DNA of 49,304 bases from a bacterium (GCA_016721565.1 JADKHW010000007.1:1-49304); one strand, 5' to 3'; positions 22,876 to 33,101 are shown, counted from the stretch's first letter. A program made the numbers and translations. Notes: generated from the sequence alone by a model not told the origin.

Positions 22876-22952
22876 GTTTTTTCGCCGGTGGGTCCCAAAT
22901 CGGAATTGCGTGGTTTCCTTCCGACTGTTGAAGCACCTTACCAACTAAGAAT

Positions 22953-22970
22953 GAATCGGAATTCCGATTC
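22953..22970. promoter_or_regulatory. 18-bp perfect palindrome
   Basis: GAATCGGAATTCCGATTC, about 100 nt upstream of the zinc-ribbon gene. It could be an operator for a dimeric regulator; no regulator gene adjoins it. Confidence 0.35.
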
Positions 22971-23053
22971 GGCATTTTGCACAACTAATCTGTTGTAGGC
23001 ACGTAAGTTGCACGCATTATGGACAACTGGAATTCCCAAATAACTCGATTGAA

Positions 23054-23431
23054 ATGGAAACGCTGACCAGCCCTACAAGGCCTGCTCACTTTGTGGTTAC
23101 GAATGGCCAACACTCCAGAGGTTTGTTCAAGATTGCGACCTCAAGGTGAATGGTTACCAGCGTGTTTGAACATGCAGAAGAAGGACTTTTCTTGCTAACA
23201 CATGAGTGTCCGCAATGCCATTCTACTCTTGCAGTGCGAGCCAAAGACTTTGTAACCTGGAATACTGGGTCGAAGCCCGGGATTCTCAATTTTGGCAATG
23301 AATCGTGTCCCGGACATTGTCTCGACAATAAGGATCTCGATCCCTGTTCTGCTGATTGCTCGATGCGATGGGTAAGAGATGTGCTACAATATCTGAAGGC
23401 GCACGAAGTTCCAAGTAACTTGGATAGCTAA
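23054..23431 (+). CDS. Small Cys-rich zinc-ribbon-like protein, one frameshift
   Basis: From about 23075 one frame reads YKACSLCGYEWPTLQRFVQD and DCDLKVNGYQRV. After a 1-nt slip near 23162 the next frame reads FEHAEEGLFLLTHECPQCHS, later CPGHCLDN, then PCSADCSMRWVRDVLQYLKA. The CxxC pairs and later Cys residues suggest zinc binding. It matches my memory of an unnamed family of Cys-rich proteins; I cannot name a function. The start is uncertain: the ATG at 23054 is in the frame used after the slip, and in that frame a TGA directly precedes the ATG at 23150. A clear terminator follows 25 nt after the stop, supporting a real transcript. It is the only + strand gene of module D. Confidence 0.55.
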
Positions 23432-23456
23432 ACAAATTCCACTAATTCGCAAGTAA

Positions 23457-23487
23457 AAAGGCCGCGTCAATTGATCACGCGGCTTTC
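23457..23487 (+). terminator. Rho-independent terminator after the zinc-ribbon gene
   Basis: AAAGGCCGCGT and ACGCGGCTTT pair around a CAATTGATC loop, followed by CTCTTTCTG. It could act for both converging transcripts. The remaining 23488-23650 holds no gene. Confidence 0.75.
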
Positions 23488-23650
23488 TCTTTCTGATACA
23501 TGCAGCCTCGCACCTAACCGCAAGGGATCAAGTCGGCAAGTGAATGTGCGCCACGATGTTAAGGCGTTGTGCTGCGTCGCTTTGTGCAAAAGTTCAGCCT
23601 TCACTACCGTTCCGGAGGCGAGATGAACCGGCACGGAAACATTTTCAAAG

Positions 23651-24348
23651 TTAGCGCCTCGCCTCGAGACCGATCAGTTGCATCGCCAATTCGCTGATAA
23701 GCGGGTGATCAACTTGACTGTCGCTGACTGAATCAAACTCCGCCAATAAGTTCTTTGCCCCGCGGTTTGCGCCCAACAGTATGCCTTCTCTGAAAATTGG
23801 TATTGGACTTACAATAGTTCTAAATGCAATCTGGTAGCTTCTGCAAGATCCGCCTGCACTTCAATGTCCAAGTGACGTCTGCTGGAGACGTTCAATGCTA
23901 TGAATATGATTAGATAGCAATACATCATTTTGAGCTGCTGCTACTTCCGCGAGTGATCTGACCTCTGCAAGTTGCCAGTACTTTTCAATACCGGATTTGA
24001 CAATGTCGCTGAGTTCAGCATTGTTCCATGGTTTGGAGACGAATTTATATATCTGGCCTTCATTAATGGCAGATACGACTGCCTTGATGTCCGCATATCC
24101 AGATAAGATGATTCGAATCGTATCTGGCCAGCGGTCAGATACGATTTGAAAGAACTGGCAGCCATCCATCTTCGGCATTCTAAAGTCCGATACAACAAGT
24201 TGCACTTCACCTGTTCCAAGTGGCAAATCGCTTCATGCGCAGAATTCGCAAATAGCAGCGCATATCCTTGGTCTTGGAACACTCGTTTGAGTGCGTCGAG
24301 GACAAATGGCTCGTCGTCAACAAATAGAACAGTAGTATTACTTAACAT
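23651..24348 (-). CDS. Response regulator (REC) with C-terminal extension, frame-disrupted
   Basis: Starts MLSNTTVLFVDDEPFVLDAL with the acidic pocket. One shift near 24200 leads to VVSDFRMPKMDG (phospho-acceptor Asp), ILSGYAD (conserved Ser) and KFVSKPWNN (conserved Lys). The tail continues past an apparent stop at 23861: other frames read HLDIEVQADLAEATRLHLEL, then GAKNLLAEFDSVSDSQVDHP, then LAMQLIGLEARR and a TAA at 23651. I therefore place the end at 23651; a shorter version ending at 23861 is possible. No known output domain. It is the last gene of the minus-strand signalling operon and probably receives phosphate from the hybrid kinase or another kinase. It is similar in style to the regulator at 1458. 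Confidence 0.7.
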
Positions 24349-24773
24349 AATTGCCTTCGTTTCTCGTAAATATGCTTAAATGGCATTGATTCATCATCAA
24401 CACGCACTCGATCCACTCTGCATTGCCCAAGTTGACACCATGGTTAGTAGTCTGGACAGTTTGGTGTACTCCATTGACGCTTGTGACTGTTTTCCCAGAT
24501 ATTCGTTCCTTAACGATTATCATTCCGTCTGAAGTTGGAGTTTCACTGGTGAGCCTACGGGCGATCTCAACACATTCTTGCTCTTTTGATTTATAAGTGC
24601 ACGGGTGGGCGGTATCGCTTCAATAAGCTTTCTATAGACTTCGCCTGTTTCCTACCAGCAGCAGTAGAATCCAAATGTAAACGAGAGAGAAGCTTCATTA
24701 GCATCGCTTGCATGTTAGACCCGGTTACACTTTCAAATATCTGTCCGCCGACAACCATCTTTATCCGTTCCAT
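24338..24773 (-). CDS. Hypothetical protein of ~145 residues, one frameshift
   Basis: MERIKMVVGGQIFESVTGSN opens a frame that shifts near 24595 and continues as KSKEQECVEIARRLTSETPT, SDGMIIVKERISGKTVTSVN and so on to GNYVK. The 3' end overlaps the start of the downstream regulator by 11 nt, and the 5' end begins 16 nt after the FapA-like gene, so it belongs to the operon. Charged and soluble, with no signal peptide or membrane segment. I do not recognise the family. Confidence 0.55.
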
Positions 24774-24789
24774 GTCCGTATGAGCTGAC

Positions 24790-27006
24790 TCAAGAAAGCT
24801 CTGATTCCTGCAAGCGCTGTACGAAAACTTCGTTCATGCCGACGCAGATAGTAGAGATTAAATTCCCTTCATCTGCATCTATTCTATCTAGAGATACAGA
24901 CTTTCGAGCTACTATCCGAGAACCCCCTGCTGATTGTGCAGAAACTGATTCACCGGTAACAAAAGACCCTTTGATGCTGCCACCGACCGTTACACAGCCC
25001 TGGGCCTGTACATCTGCGCCAATGACTGATTGTGAAGCAACAATGTTGCCTTGGCTTGAGAGTTTTGCCTCCTCGACATTCCCTCTGATCAGAATGTCAT
25101 CTGAAGACACTATGCTTGCGCCATGCTCCACGTTTCCTCGAACAAATACCTCGCCCTGCGCGAGAATCCTACTGCCGACGATTAGGTTACCTGAGACTTC
25201 AACAGCGTGTGCCGTTGTAAGATCAATACGCACATTACCGTCCAATTTCAAAATTGGATCAACTTTGATCGTTACTGACACGGGTTGCTCTTTGATGCCA
25301 TTAAGCGTTCGAAGCGTTCGCGTCACCCTCGAGACTACTACAACGCCGTCCGTACTGGCGACCATCCAATTCATCTATTGACAACTCTGCATTTACTCCT
25401 GCCACTAAAGCAATCTCGGATCCTGCGCGGGCGACAATAGCATTGCCAAAGACGTTGTAACCGTCGCGCTCGCCTTCCAATGCGATTGACTTTCTGCATA
25501 GTATGTCACCCTTCCTACTCGGCGGGAAGAGTACAGCGTATCAACATCTGAAGAGTTGGCGTATGCTTGGAAGTAGAATGCAAGCGTGGCGTCCTTACCT
25601 GAAGCCGGCAGTTCCTTGCGCAATTGGGATACCTTAATCGGCATTTGGGTGGCTAAGACTTCGGCGATCTTGCCGCTCAGAATGTCATTGTCAACTAAGT
25701 GGCCAGCAATGTTGGCACCACGAATAGCACGCATTACTCTATCTAAGGTAATTGCGTTTTCAAATTCATCGAGATAAAAGAGATCGAGAACAGCTATCAT
25801 GTTAGAATACGTTGCGCCATTTGAGTCCATCTTTTCAAGTAGCGTTACCCGAGGCGCTCCGGATACAAAGACGCGTTTTTTTATTCGTACAACTACGTCA
25901 ACCCACTCTCCGTCATTCACTTTTCGAACAATACCATCTAAAAGCAGACTGTTCTCAGGAATGGATTGTGAAGACGATATGACCTGCTTAACTCCCCTCA
26001 AATGATGGAGCAGACGCTCATTGTCGAGTAGCTCGTTGAGTTCGATTCGAAACTCTACAATCCAGCTGTCAAACGCCTGAGAAAGGATTTGAATTCTACC
26101 GAGCGCAGATTGTAACTTTTCAGCCATCTTGAACCTTAGTCCAGTGACGCTGTCCTCATAAAGAGATCGTGTATGCAGTTCAATTGATTCACTCTCCTGA
26201 TAGATCTTGCGCACCGCTTGATCGCTCAATCCTAATGGACTCCACAAATGCCCAACAAGGGGAGGAGTGATTATTCCCTGACGGTCTTTTGGACTAGCAC
26301 TGTGCGCGAGCGCGTCAGCTAGTCGAATGACATATGCAAATGTTTGATAGTCTATAGTTCGTTCGGGTTCGTGGTGACAAGTTATGACACTAGCATAAAC
26401 AGGCGGCAATCGCCACTTTTGAGCCAAGAAACCGCCTACGTCCGCATGATTGTATCCGAACACCTTCTGCTCTGCTTGCCAGAGCGCTACACCATTATGA
26501 TGCATGAATTCAAGCGCCTTCTGATAGAGTTTCCGATCTTGTTGAATGATGGCGGCGCGGCCTACATCATGCAGTACTCCCAGGGTAAACAGTATGTCTC
26601 GAGATTGGAGTTGTAAGGCATGGGCGATTGTTCGCGCAAATAGGCCGCAGCGAAGACTGTGACGCCAAAACATCTGCTTACTGAAATTCGTCTTCAACCC
26701 ACAAACCCTTAACGACTGTGTTAGTAACTGTAAGGGAGCGGACGGTTTCAAACCCAATATAGTTAATCGCGTCCCGGACTGTGTAGACTCTCTCAACTGG
26801 AGAGTAAAAGGCAGAATTCGATACTCGCAGAATTCTCGCTGTTAGTCCGGGATCGGCTTCAACAGCATGAGCAAGTGCTACCGCCGATAGATCATCTTTA
26901 TCAGTCAATTCAAGCACGAATGTAATGATAAATGGAAGCGGTGGATTCCGTCCATAAATCCGGCAAGATCTAATTGTCCGTCTTGCCGTGTCAGTACTGG
27001 TTTCAT
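24790..27006 (-). CDS. HDOD domain fused to FapA-like (DUF342) polymer-forming domain, frame-disrupted
   Basis: Starts MKPVLTRQDGQLDLAGFMDG. After a shift the HDOD domain follows: PPLPFIITFVLELTDKDD, ADPGLTARILRVSNSAFYSP, IGFETVRSLTV. A second shift near 26690 leads to LGVLHDVGRAAI and HADVGGFLAQKW, then VITCHHEP. The uninterrupted 463-codon frame (26796-25405) runs from the HD core to a FapA-type N-terminus (LPASGKDATLAFYF), so the fusion itself does not depend on frame repair. Two more shifts give GYNVFGNAIVARAGSE and then a beta-helix of G-N/G-D repeats (VEVSGNLIVGSRI, VFVRGNVEHGA, VTVGGSIKGS). HDOD proteins act in signalling scaffolds without catalysis. FapA/DUF342 proteins form beta-solenoid structures. 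The fusion probably builds a cytoplasmic signalling scaffold (inference). It sits 32 nt after the hybrid kinase. Confidence 0.75.
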
Positions 27007-27038
27007 GTCGTTCACTTTCATCCCTTTTGTTCAATCAA

Positions 27039-30000
27039 TTACACAGGATGTACCATACCAGTCCGTTCTGTATTAGCAGTGCGCGTTGCAAGAACAGACC
27101 GTATTTCTTTAGCGAGCTCCGCCCAACTATTGGCTTCAGTACTACGGCTCCGACGCCGGCGTCCGCAAGTAGCCTCGTCCCAATGGCAGCACTGTAACCG
27201 CTTATCAAGATAATTGCAAGATTGGGATCGAGGTGCTTCATTTCTCGCGCAAGCTGCAAACCTGTCAATTGCGGCATTGTGTAGTCAGTGATGAGGATAT
27301 CGAATGCAGTTGGCTTAGTTTTGAATAGTTCAAGCGCCTCATAACTACTTGTGCGCGCCGTTACCTGATAGCCATAACCTCGAAGCATTCGTGAACAGCT
27401 TTCAGCGATTTCAGGTTCATCATCGACGAGAAGGATGCGCTCGCTACCAATAAGGTCTGGGACGCCATCGTCTTGCATCATCGAGTCTTCATCGTCTGTG
27501 GCAGGAAAGTATAGGTCAAATTGGGTTCCGTTCCCTACCTCGCTTGAGACAACTATCTCTCCGCCGCAATCTTTACAATTCCGGGAACTACAGGCAATCC
27601 AAGCCCTGTTCCTTCGCCTACACCCTTGGTCGTGTAAAAAGGATCAAAGATGCGCTGAAGCGACTCAGGGGTGATTCCGCATCCTGTATCGTGAACAGAA
27701 AGTTTCACATACTTACCATGGTGTAATGACTTTATAGGCAGTGCCTCTTCACTTTCAAATACTTCATTTTCAAGCGAAATCTCCAAGAGGCCGCCTTTTG
27801 ACCCAATCGCCCAAGCGGCATTCGTTGCCAGATTCATGACAATCTGGTGGATTTGTGTTGGATCCGCAACGATATTGTATGAGTGACCGACATTTACGTT
27901 AACTCGAATTGTTGATGGTAACGACGCTCGAATGAGTTTCATGGCCTCTTTGATAATTGGCCCAGGTAATAGCGGAAAACGTTCGACTTCTGTTTGGCGG
28001 CTGAAGGTGAGTATCTGCTTGACCAACTCTTTGGCGCGTAGTGCAGCCTGCATGACCTTGCGCAGATCCTCCGTAAGACAGGATTCTCCGTTTTGCCCGA
28101 TAGGGCAATTTCGGTGTACGCCATTATAGGTGTCAAGATATTGTTGAAATCGTGCGCGATGCCACCTGCTAACGTTCCAATTGCCTCCATTTTTTGAGCT
28201 TGGCGAAGTTGCCGTTCAAGGTCGTGTAGCTCTTTAGCGTCTCGAATCTGCCTTGATATATCCTTGATAACTGCAAATACTCCAATAATTTCTCTGTCGG
28301 GTGACTTGAACGGAACTGCGCTGATCTCGACAGGAATCAATACCCCTGCCTTTGTCACAAGTGCCGTCTCATATTTGTCATGTTCAGTAGGTGCTCGGTT
28401 CGCAACCCGCCCTCTAAAACTGTTGCGTTCATGCGCTGCGATCAATATTTCACTTGGCTTACCCAATAACTCTTCGCTGGTGTAACCGCACATTGTGGCA
28501 AGTTGCTGATTTACGAAGAGAATTGTCCTGTCAAGACTGCCAATGATCAATCCTTCATTCATCGATTCCACGACAGTTCGAAATCGGGTCTCTGACTCAG
28601 AAAGATCCATCTCATACTGCTCTTGCTCTGTAATATTGCGCTGTACTGCCAAGTAGCCACTTAGGACCCCGTGTTCATCAATGACTGGGCTTACGCATGT
28701 GTCTATAGTAAGTAGCTCCCCGCACTTTGCCATATTTACAATTTTCCCGCGAAACACTTCCTTGTCTGTTAGAGTATTCCAAAGAGATTCGTGGGTGCTG
28801 GAGTTTGTTTTGCTACTCTTCAGAATTCGCGGGTTGGACTTGCCAACTACTTCTTCTGCAGTGTATCCATACAGATCCGAAAATGCCGGATTTACGAAGG
28901 TAATAATTCCCAGTTGATCCGTCATGAAGATTACTTCACCGGATCTCTCAACAGCCAGGTGGAGTTTCCGAAGTGACTCAGTTCTTTTATTTCGCTCTGA
29001 CACGTCCCTTACTATTCCCACTGCACAGTATGATCCATCTAGTATCGTGGAAGCTAAAGATAACTCAACTGGCAGTTTCGTGCCGTCTTTTTCGAGTCGC
29101 CTCAAGTTCAATCGTTTTATCCATTGCATTGCCGGAGCCGGAACTTCCAAACAATGTAAGTCCAAAACTTGCATGCGCGTGGTGCTCGTCTGAGGCAATT
29201 AGATCATGAATCTGGCGACCGATGGCTTCACTCGCAGTATAGCCGAAAAGTGTTTCAGCTGCTGGATTCCAATAAGTAACTTCGCCGATGGAGTTGATTA
29301 GGATCACGGCATCACGCGCTGCGCTTGCAATTACTCGTGTAATTTGCCCGCTTCGTTTAGAGCCTGCTCGGCGATCAACTGTTCATGCGCATCGAAAAAT
29401 ACTCCGCGAACGCCTTTGGGTACACCATCAATCAAGAACCGACAACTTGTTGAACGCAGCCGTCGAATTGTTCCATCAGCCTGTAAGCCCGAAAGTCTGT
29501 TGTCACGCTCTGACCATTTAGCGAGCTTTCGAAACTTCGCATCACGACTTCGCGATCGTCGGAGTGAATATAGGAAACGAAGTCATTGCCTATCAAGTCA
29601 CTGACTTTGTACCCAAGAACCTTAGTAACGACTGGACTGACATATTCAATACTGCCATCGCAGTCTATTTCGTAGGCAATTTCGCTTATTGTCTCAATCA
29701 AGTCGCGAAATCGCTCTGATGAATAACGCAGATCTTCTTCCAGCCTTGTACGTCGTTCAATTTCAGTTTGCATGTCATTGTTACGTCGGCCCAGTTGAAT
29801 GACTAACCTACGAGTGACTCTTGCAATAGACAGTATCCCAATGAGTGCAATCGCTCCCATGAGGACGATTCGCCACTGATTCCCGTGTAAGACATAACTA
29901 TTTGCATCGCTTATGCAAACTTTTGCCACGACGCCGAAGTTAGTCCCTTTCACAGGTTGATAGGCAGCTATGACGCGATCACCGTTGTAATCCAGCCCCC

Positions 30001-30440
30001 GCATTACACCTGACTTCCCGGACAATGCAGCCTGCATTGGTTCCGCGAGCAGGGAGCCACGTTGTATCCTAACTGGCCGACCAGTTAGCGTGTCCTGCGG
30101 CACGATAAGCGTAATTGTATCCTGATCAATCTTCGCAATTGCAATTGTGCCTGTATGGCCATACTCAGTAATGCTGGAGTGTGCTGTTCCAAATATTGCC
30201 GAGATACTCGCAACGAGGAAAGATCTGATTGAGCACCCACCCCTTCGGACTTGGTGAGAAGCGAAACTTGCTTAAACTTTCCAAGAGTTCTGCATTATAG
30301 CTTGCCCTCATAGAAAGGCTTTTTTCCATATGCTCTTCGTTTTCTCTGCGGATCTGGAGTACTAGCAAGAGACTTACAAGGACGCAAGCGGAAATGAAAA
30401 CGAAAATCGTTAGGCCAATCTGTGAGATTTCTTTTCTCAT
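27039..30440 (-). CDS. Membrane hybrid histidine kinase with multiple PAS domains and C-terminal receiver, frame-disrupted
   Basis: Starts MRKEISQIGLTIFVFISACV with a first membrane helix. A periplasmic sensor of Cache-like style follows (ALSGKSGVMRGLDYNGDRVI, AYQPVKGTNFGVVAKV), then a second helix (IVLMGAIALIGILSIA) and at least four PAS domains (FRDLIETISEIAYEID; ILINSIGEVTYWNPAAETLF; VIFMTDQLGIITFVNPAFSD; MNEGLIIGSLDRTILFVNQQ). The phospho-acceptor box is GGIAHDFNNILTP. The ATPase domain shows NLATNAAWAI (N box), DTGCGI (G1) and GEGTGLGL (G2). The receiver domain reads ILLVDDEPEIAESC, DILITDYTMPQLTG, LISGYSA, VLKP. At least six frame shifts; 27939-29198 is one open frame. It senses an unknown extracellular signal and can pass phosphate internally to its receiver. 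First gene of the signalling operon. Confidence 0.8.
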
Positions 30441-31011
30441 TCTCGTAGTTCTTCGGTAACGTGGCGGCTATAAGCATGCGGGCCTTCAAATCATTCAGGC
30501 TCTGCTTCCTAGTCCAATTGTATATTAGAATGCAAGCGTTCACAAGCACAGCCAAGTTCAGCACCAGAAATGGGGGTGTGCTTGTGACCTTGCTTCCAGT
30601 TGGCTCGAGAAAGCGTCAGCACTTGGCGCTCTTCTGAGTCGATTATCGGCATATACGCGTTGCAACTTAAAGATTGACTAAAAGGTTTCTTTTCGTTCAA
30701 ATAAGTAGTAGTGCTTTTGAACCGGAATGTGCATAATTATTTACAAAACGCGCTATTCGTACTTTAACGATGGTCAGCCTCTTTCCGTAGGCTATTTTGG
30801 CACAAATGAATCAGGATTTTATAGAGTAGAATGAAGGTGTAAGTTCTTCTGGACGGCACTAGCTCTCACCAACAACACGCCGTGGTCCGGTCCTCGGCCG
30901 CCACTTGATGACGGATACTGTCATCTGCATCGATCAAACCGTGTTCACTTGGCGTCATTCGATTTCGTCGATGAGTTAAATCAATGATTTAACAGTAGAT
31001 ACATGTTAGGA
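30441..31011. other. Non-coding stretch: kinase-operon upstream region and site 5 approach
   Basis: Short minus-strand ORFs lie here (e.g. 30509-30700) without recognisable domains. From about 30925 the boundary-site upstream block appears: CATCGATCAAACCGTG, TCACTTGGCGTCATTCGATT, GATGAGTTAAATCAATGATT at 30971-30990. The palindrome GTTAAATCAATGATTTAAC is at 30975-30993. Confidence 0.5.
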
Positions 31012-31056
31012 CTGTCACTACAGAGGTCATCAATTTGACGCAAGTCATCATGTGTA
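31012..31056 (+). repeat. Boundary site 5: tRNA-Asp 3'-half fragment with altered T-arm
   Basis: CTGTCACTACAGAGGTCATC, then AATTTGACGCAAGTCATCAT. The anticodon loop and the upstream ATACATGTTAGGA are identical to sites 6 and 7, but the T-arm no longer carries GGTTCGAGTCC. Recognised by position, upstream identity and the following terminator. Confidence 0.6.
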
Positions 31057-31060
31057 AAAA

Positions 31061-31090
31061 CAAGCTCTTAAGTATCAACTTTTGAGCTTG
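31061..31090 (+). terminator. Hairpin terminator attached to site 5 (third type)
   Basis: CAAGCTC and GAGCTTG form a 7-bp outer stem with an imperfect inner stem, followed by TTTTTG. The sequence differs from both other hairpin types. Confidence 0.7.
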
Positions 31091-31100
31091 TTTTTGTTTG

Positions 31101-31118
31101 TGGTCCTAATATGGTCCT
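31101..31118 (+). repeat. Paired TGGTCCT direct repeat downstream of site 5
   Basis: TGGTCCT, AATA, TGGTCCT, with an 11-bp period, the counterpart of 22858-22875. Confidence 0.5.
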
Positions 31119-31169
31119 GTTTAAGCCAGCGGTCAGCATATTGTCGGGCATTTTCGTTGGCTGTCTAAC

Positions 31170-31211
31170 TTGACTTTTGTTCAGTTTTTTTGTATGTTCA
31201 GAATGTCTGAA
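31170..31211 (+). promoter_or_regulatory. Promoter and operator of the abiE-type operon
   Basis: TTGACT (31170-31175), a 17-nt spacer and TATGTT (31193-31198) form a good sigma70-type promoter. A perfect inverted repeat, TTCAGA-ATG-TCTGAA (31197-31211), overlaps the downstream edge of the -10 box, and a second GTTCAG lies in the spacer. AbiEi antitoxins are known to repress their own promoters through such repeats, so this is the likely autoregulatory operator. Confidence 0.6.
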
Positions 31212-31237
31212 TAGATAAAAACAATGAACTACCCCAA

Positions 31238-32272
31238 ATGCCCACACACCGACAAAATGATCATGCGCTGGCACAAGCCAAAGAAGCACTACTAGCTGAA
31301 GCCGGGATTGTTTTGGAGGTGCTGACCACGCCTCAAAATGAAGACGGACAGGGTTTTAATACAACTGTCGTACTCCAAAAAGACAAAACCCGACAGAAGT
31401 TTGATGCGCTAGTTACGACGACTCTCAACCAAGCACGTGCAACCCAAATTGCTGCACGACAAAGAGCAGGCGACACGCCAACGTTAATCATTACACGCTA
31501 CGTGCCCTACAATCTCGGTAAGAAGCTCCGGGAAATGAATGTACAGTACATAGACGCTGCCGGCAATACCTTCATCAATACTCCACCGCTGCAGTTCTTT
31601 ATCAACGGAAACAAACGTAAAGAACGCGCGCTTGAACACGCCGAGAAGGGGTTCCTGACAAAAGGTGGGGTAAGAGTTGTGTTCGCGTTGCTCTGTAAAC
31701 CCGAACTAACCAAAGCACCCTACCGTCAAATCGCTGATACAGCCGGCGTTGCTGTCGGTACGGTAGACATGGTGATGAAACGACTTCAGTACCATAGGTT
31801 CGTAGAAAACCTCGGACCTAAAGGTCGCCGCCTTGTTCAGAGAGAAGAACTACTCGACCGATGGGTAATTGGGTACACGGAGCAACTAAGACCCAAACAG
31901 CTTATTGGATTGTATCGGACAGTGACGGACATCCGTTGAGAAGACGATGCACAACCCGAAGCGGGAGCATGGTGGGGCGGTGAAATTGCAGCCGCCAAGT
32001 TGACGAACTACTTGAAACCGTTTATCGTCACGATCTATACTGCGGCAAAGACGAAGGAATTGATTTTGCGCTACAAGCTAAACAAAGACCCGAACGGCAC
32101 CGTTGAACTCCGCGAGGTCTTCTGGAACTTTCCGACAGAGACTGGTGCAACGGTCACAGTACCACCGTTACTCGTGTACGCGGACTTGGTCGCAACTGCA
32201 GATCCTCGGAATGTCGAAACAGCCAAAATCATCTACGATGAAATTCTCGCTAGACATCTCAAAGAAAATTAA
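31238..32272 (+). CDS. AbiEi-family type IV antitoxin, with an in-frame TGA
   Basis: An N-terminal alpha/beta domain (residues ~20-130) carries PTLIITRYVPYNLGKKLREM and the family motif YIDAAGNTFI. A winged-helix segment follows (VRVVFALLCKPELTKAPYRQ, IADTAGVAVGTVDMVMKRLQ, GRRLVQREELLDRWV). The frame reaches a TGA at 31937-31939 and then continues in the same frame with WWGGEIAAAKLTNYLKP and further conserved sequence to 32272. The full-length product would be ~345 residues. The 3' end overlaps the toxin start by 35 nt, the usual abiE arrangement. By family knowledge it neutralises AbiEii and represses the operon. The TGA (CGT TGA GAA) may be a mutation, a base error or truncation; TGA serves as a normal stop elsewhere in the window. 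Confidence 0.8.
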
Positions 32273-33101
32273 GCCTGATGCCGTTGCAGTGATCGCAGAC
32301 CTCAATGCGACAATGCGCCAAGCAGACGTTGAATTCATGATCATTGGTGCATCTGCGCGTGACATGGTGTTTGAGGACGCATTCGCAATCCGCACAACAC
32401 GTGCGACGATGGACACCGATTTCGCGGTACATCTTGCCACATGGGAACAGCATACGGCCATTTCCGAAGCATTGCTTGCTTCAAAGAGGTTCACGAAAGA
32501 CGTGAAGCAGAAGCAGCGATACCATCACAGCAGCGAACACCAGATTGATGTAGTCCCGTTCGGTGATTTGGAAGATCGCCCGGGTATGATATCGTGGCCA
32601 CCTGATGGGGACTTCGAAATGTCAACTATCGGTCTGAAGGAAGCCCTGAGTCACGCACTAAATTTGCGCCTTCGGACCTCCCCGGAATCAACCGTCAAAG
32701 TTTGCCCACCATTCGGCATGGCGGTACTTCAGCTGGTAAGTTGGAATGACCGCAAGCACCGTCCGCAAGGCGCTGGTGATGCACAAGACTTAGCTTTTGT
32801 ACTTCGCAACTACGCTGACGTCGACTCTATCCATCCGGAAGGAGTAGCGAGCATCGCAGACGTCCCGCCAGAAGATCTTGATTACGAGCGGGCAAGCGCA
32901 TGGCTTGTTGGCAAACACATTTCACAGCTTATGAGTAAGTCTACTTCTCAACGTCTCATCAAAATACTGGACGATGACCATTTGGGTGGAATAGACGCGC
33001 TTGCGTATGCGATTGCCCGGCAAGAAGCGCGCATCGAATTAGAAAATGCTGCCGAAAGCATAAAGGGACTTCTGGTCGGGTTCAGAAATGGGCTGGCCTA
33101 A
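32238..33101 (+). CDS. AbiEii-type nucleotidyltransferase toxin
   Basis: The start is taken at ATG 32238 (MKFSLDISKKIKPDAVAVIA), overlapping the antitoxin gene; an in-frame ATG at 32103 would add unconserved sequence. About 287 residues, usual for the family. Nucleotidyltransferase signatures: FMIIGASARDMVFED (G-x-x-ARD nucleotide-binding loop), TMDTDFAV (the D-x-D metal pair) and HQIDVVPFGDLE (third Asp). By family knowledge AbiEii/MenA-type toxins transfer nucleotides to RNA targets such as tRNA and mediate phage abortive infection or element stability. The frame is intact and a terminator follows 145 nt later. A toxin-antitoxin pair in a cassette array is a common stabilising feature, which supports the mobile-module reading. 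Confidence 0.85.
   Translation: MKFSLDISKKIKPDAVAVIADLNATMRQADVEFMIIGASARDMVFEDAFAIRTTRATMDTDFAVHLATWEQHTAISEALLASKRFTKDVKQKQRYHHSSEHQIDVVPFGDLEDRPGMISWPPDGDFEMSTIGLKEALSHALNLRLRTSPESTVKVCPPFGMAVLQLVSWNDRKHRPQGAGDAQDLAFVLRNYADVDSIHPEGVASIADVPPEDLDYERASAWLVGKHISQLMSKSTSQRLIKILDDDHLGGIDALAYAIARQEARIELENAAESIKGLLVGFRNGLA

Noticed and set aside
30509..30700. 63-codon minus-strand ORF upstream of the hybrid kinase
   Set aside because: It could be the tail of another gene or a kinase extension, but no domain or ribosome site supports it.
31937..31939. TGA recoded as a sense codon in this organism
   Set aside because: Several intact genes end at TGA (e.g. 40476, 43831, 46527), so TGA is a normal stop; one in-frame case does not support recoding.
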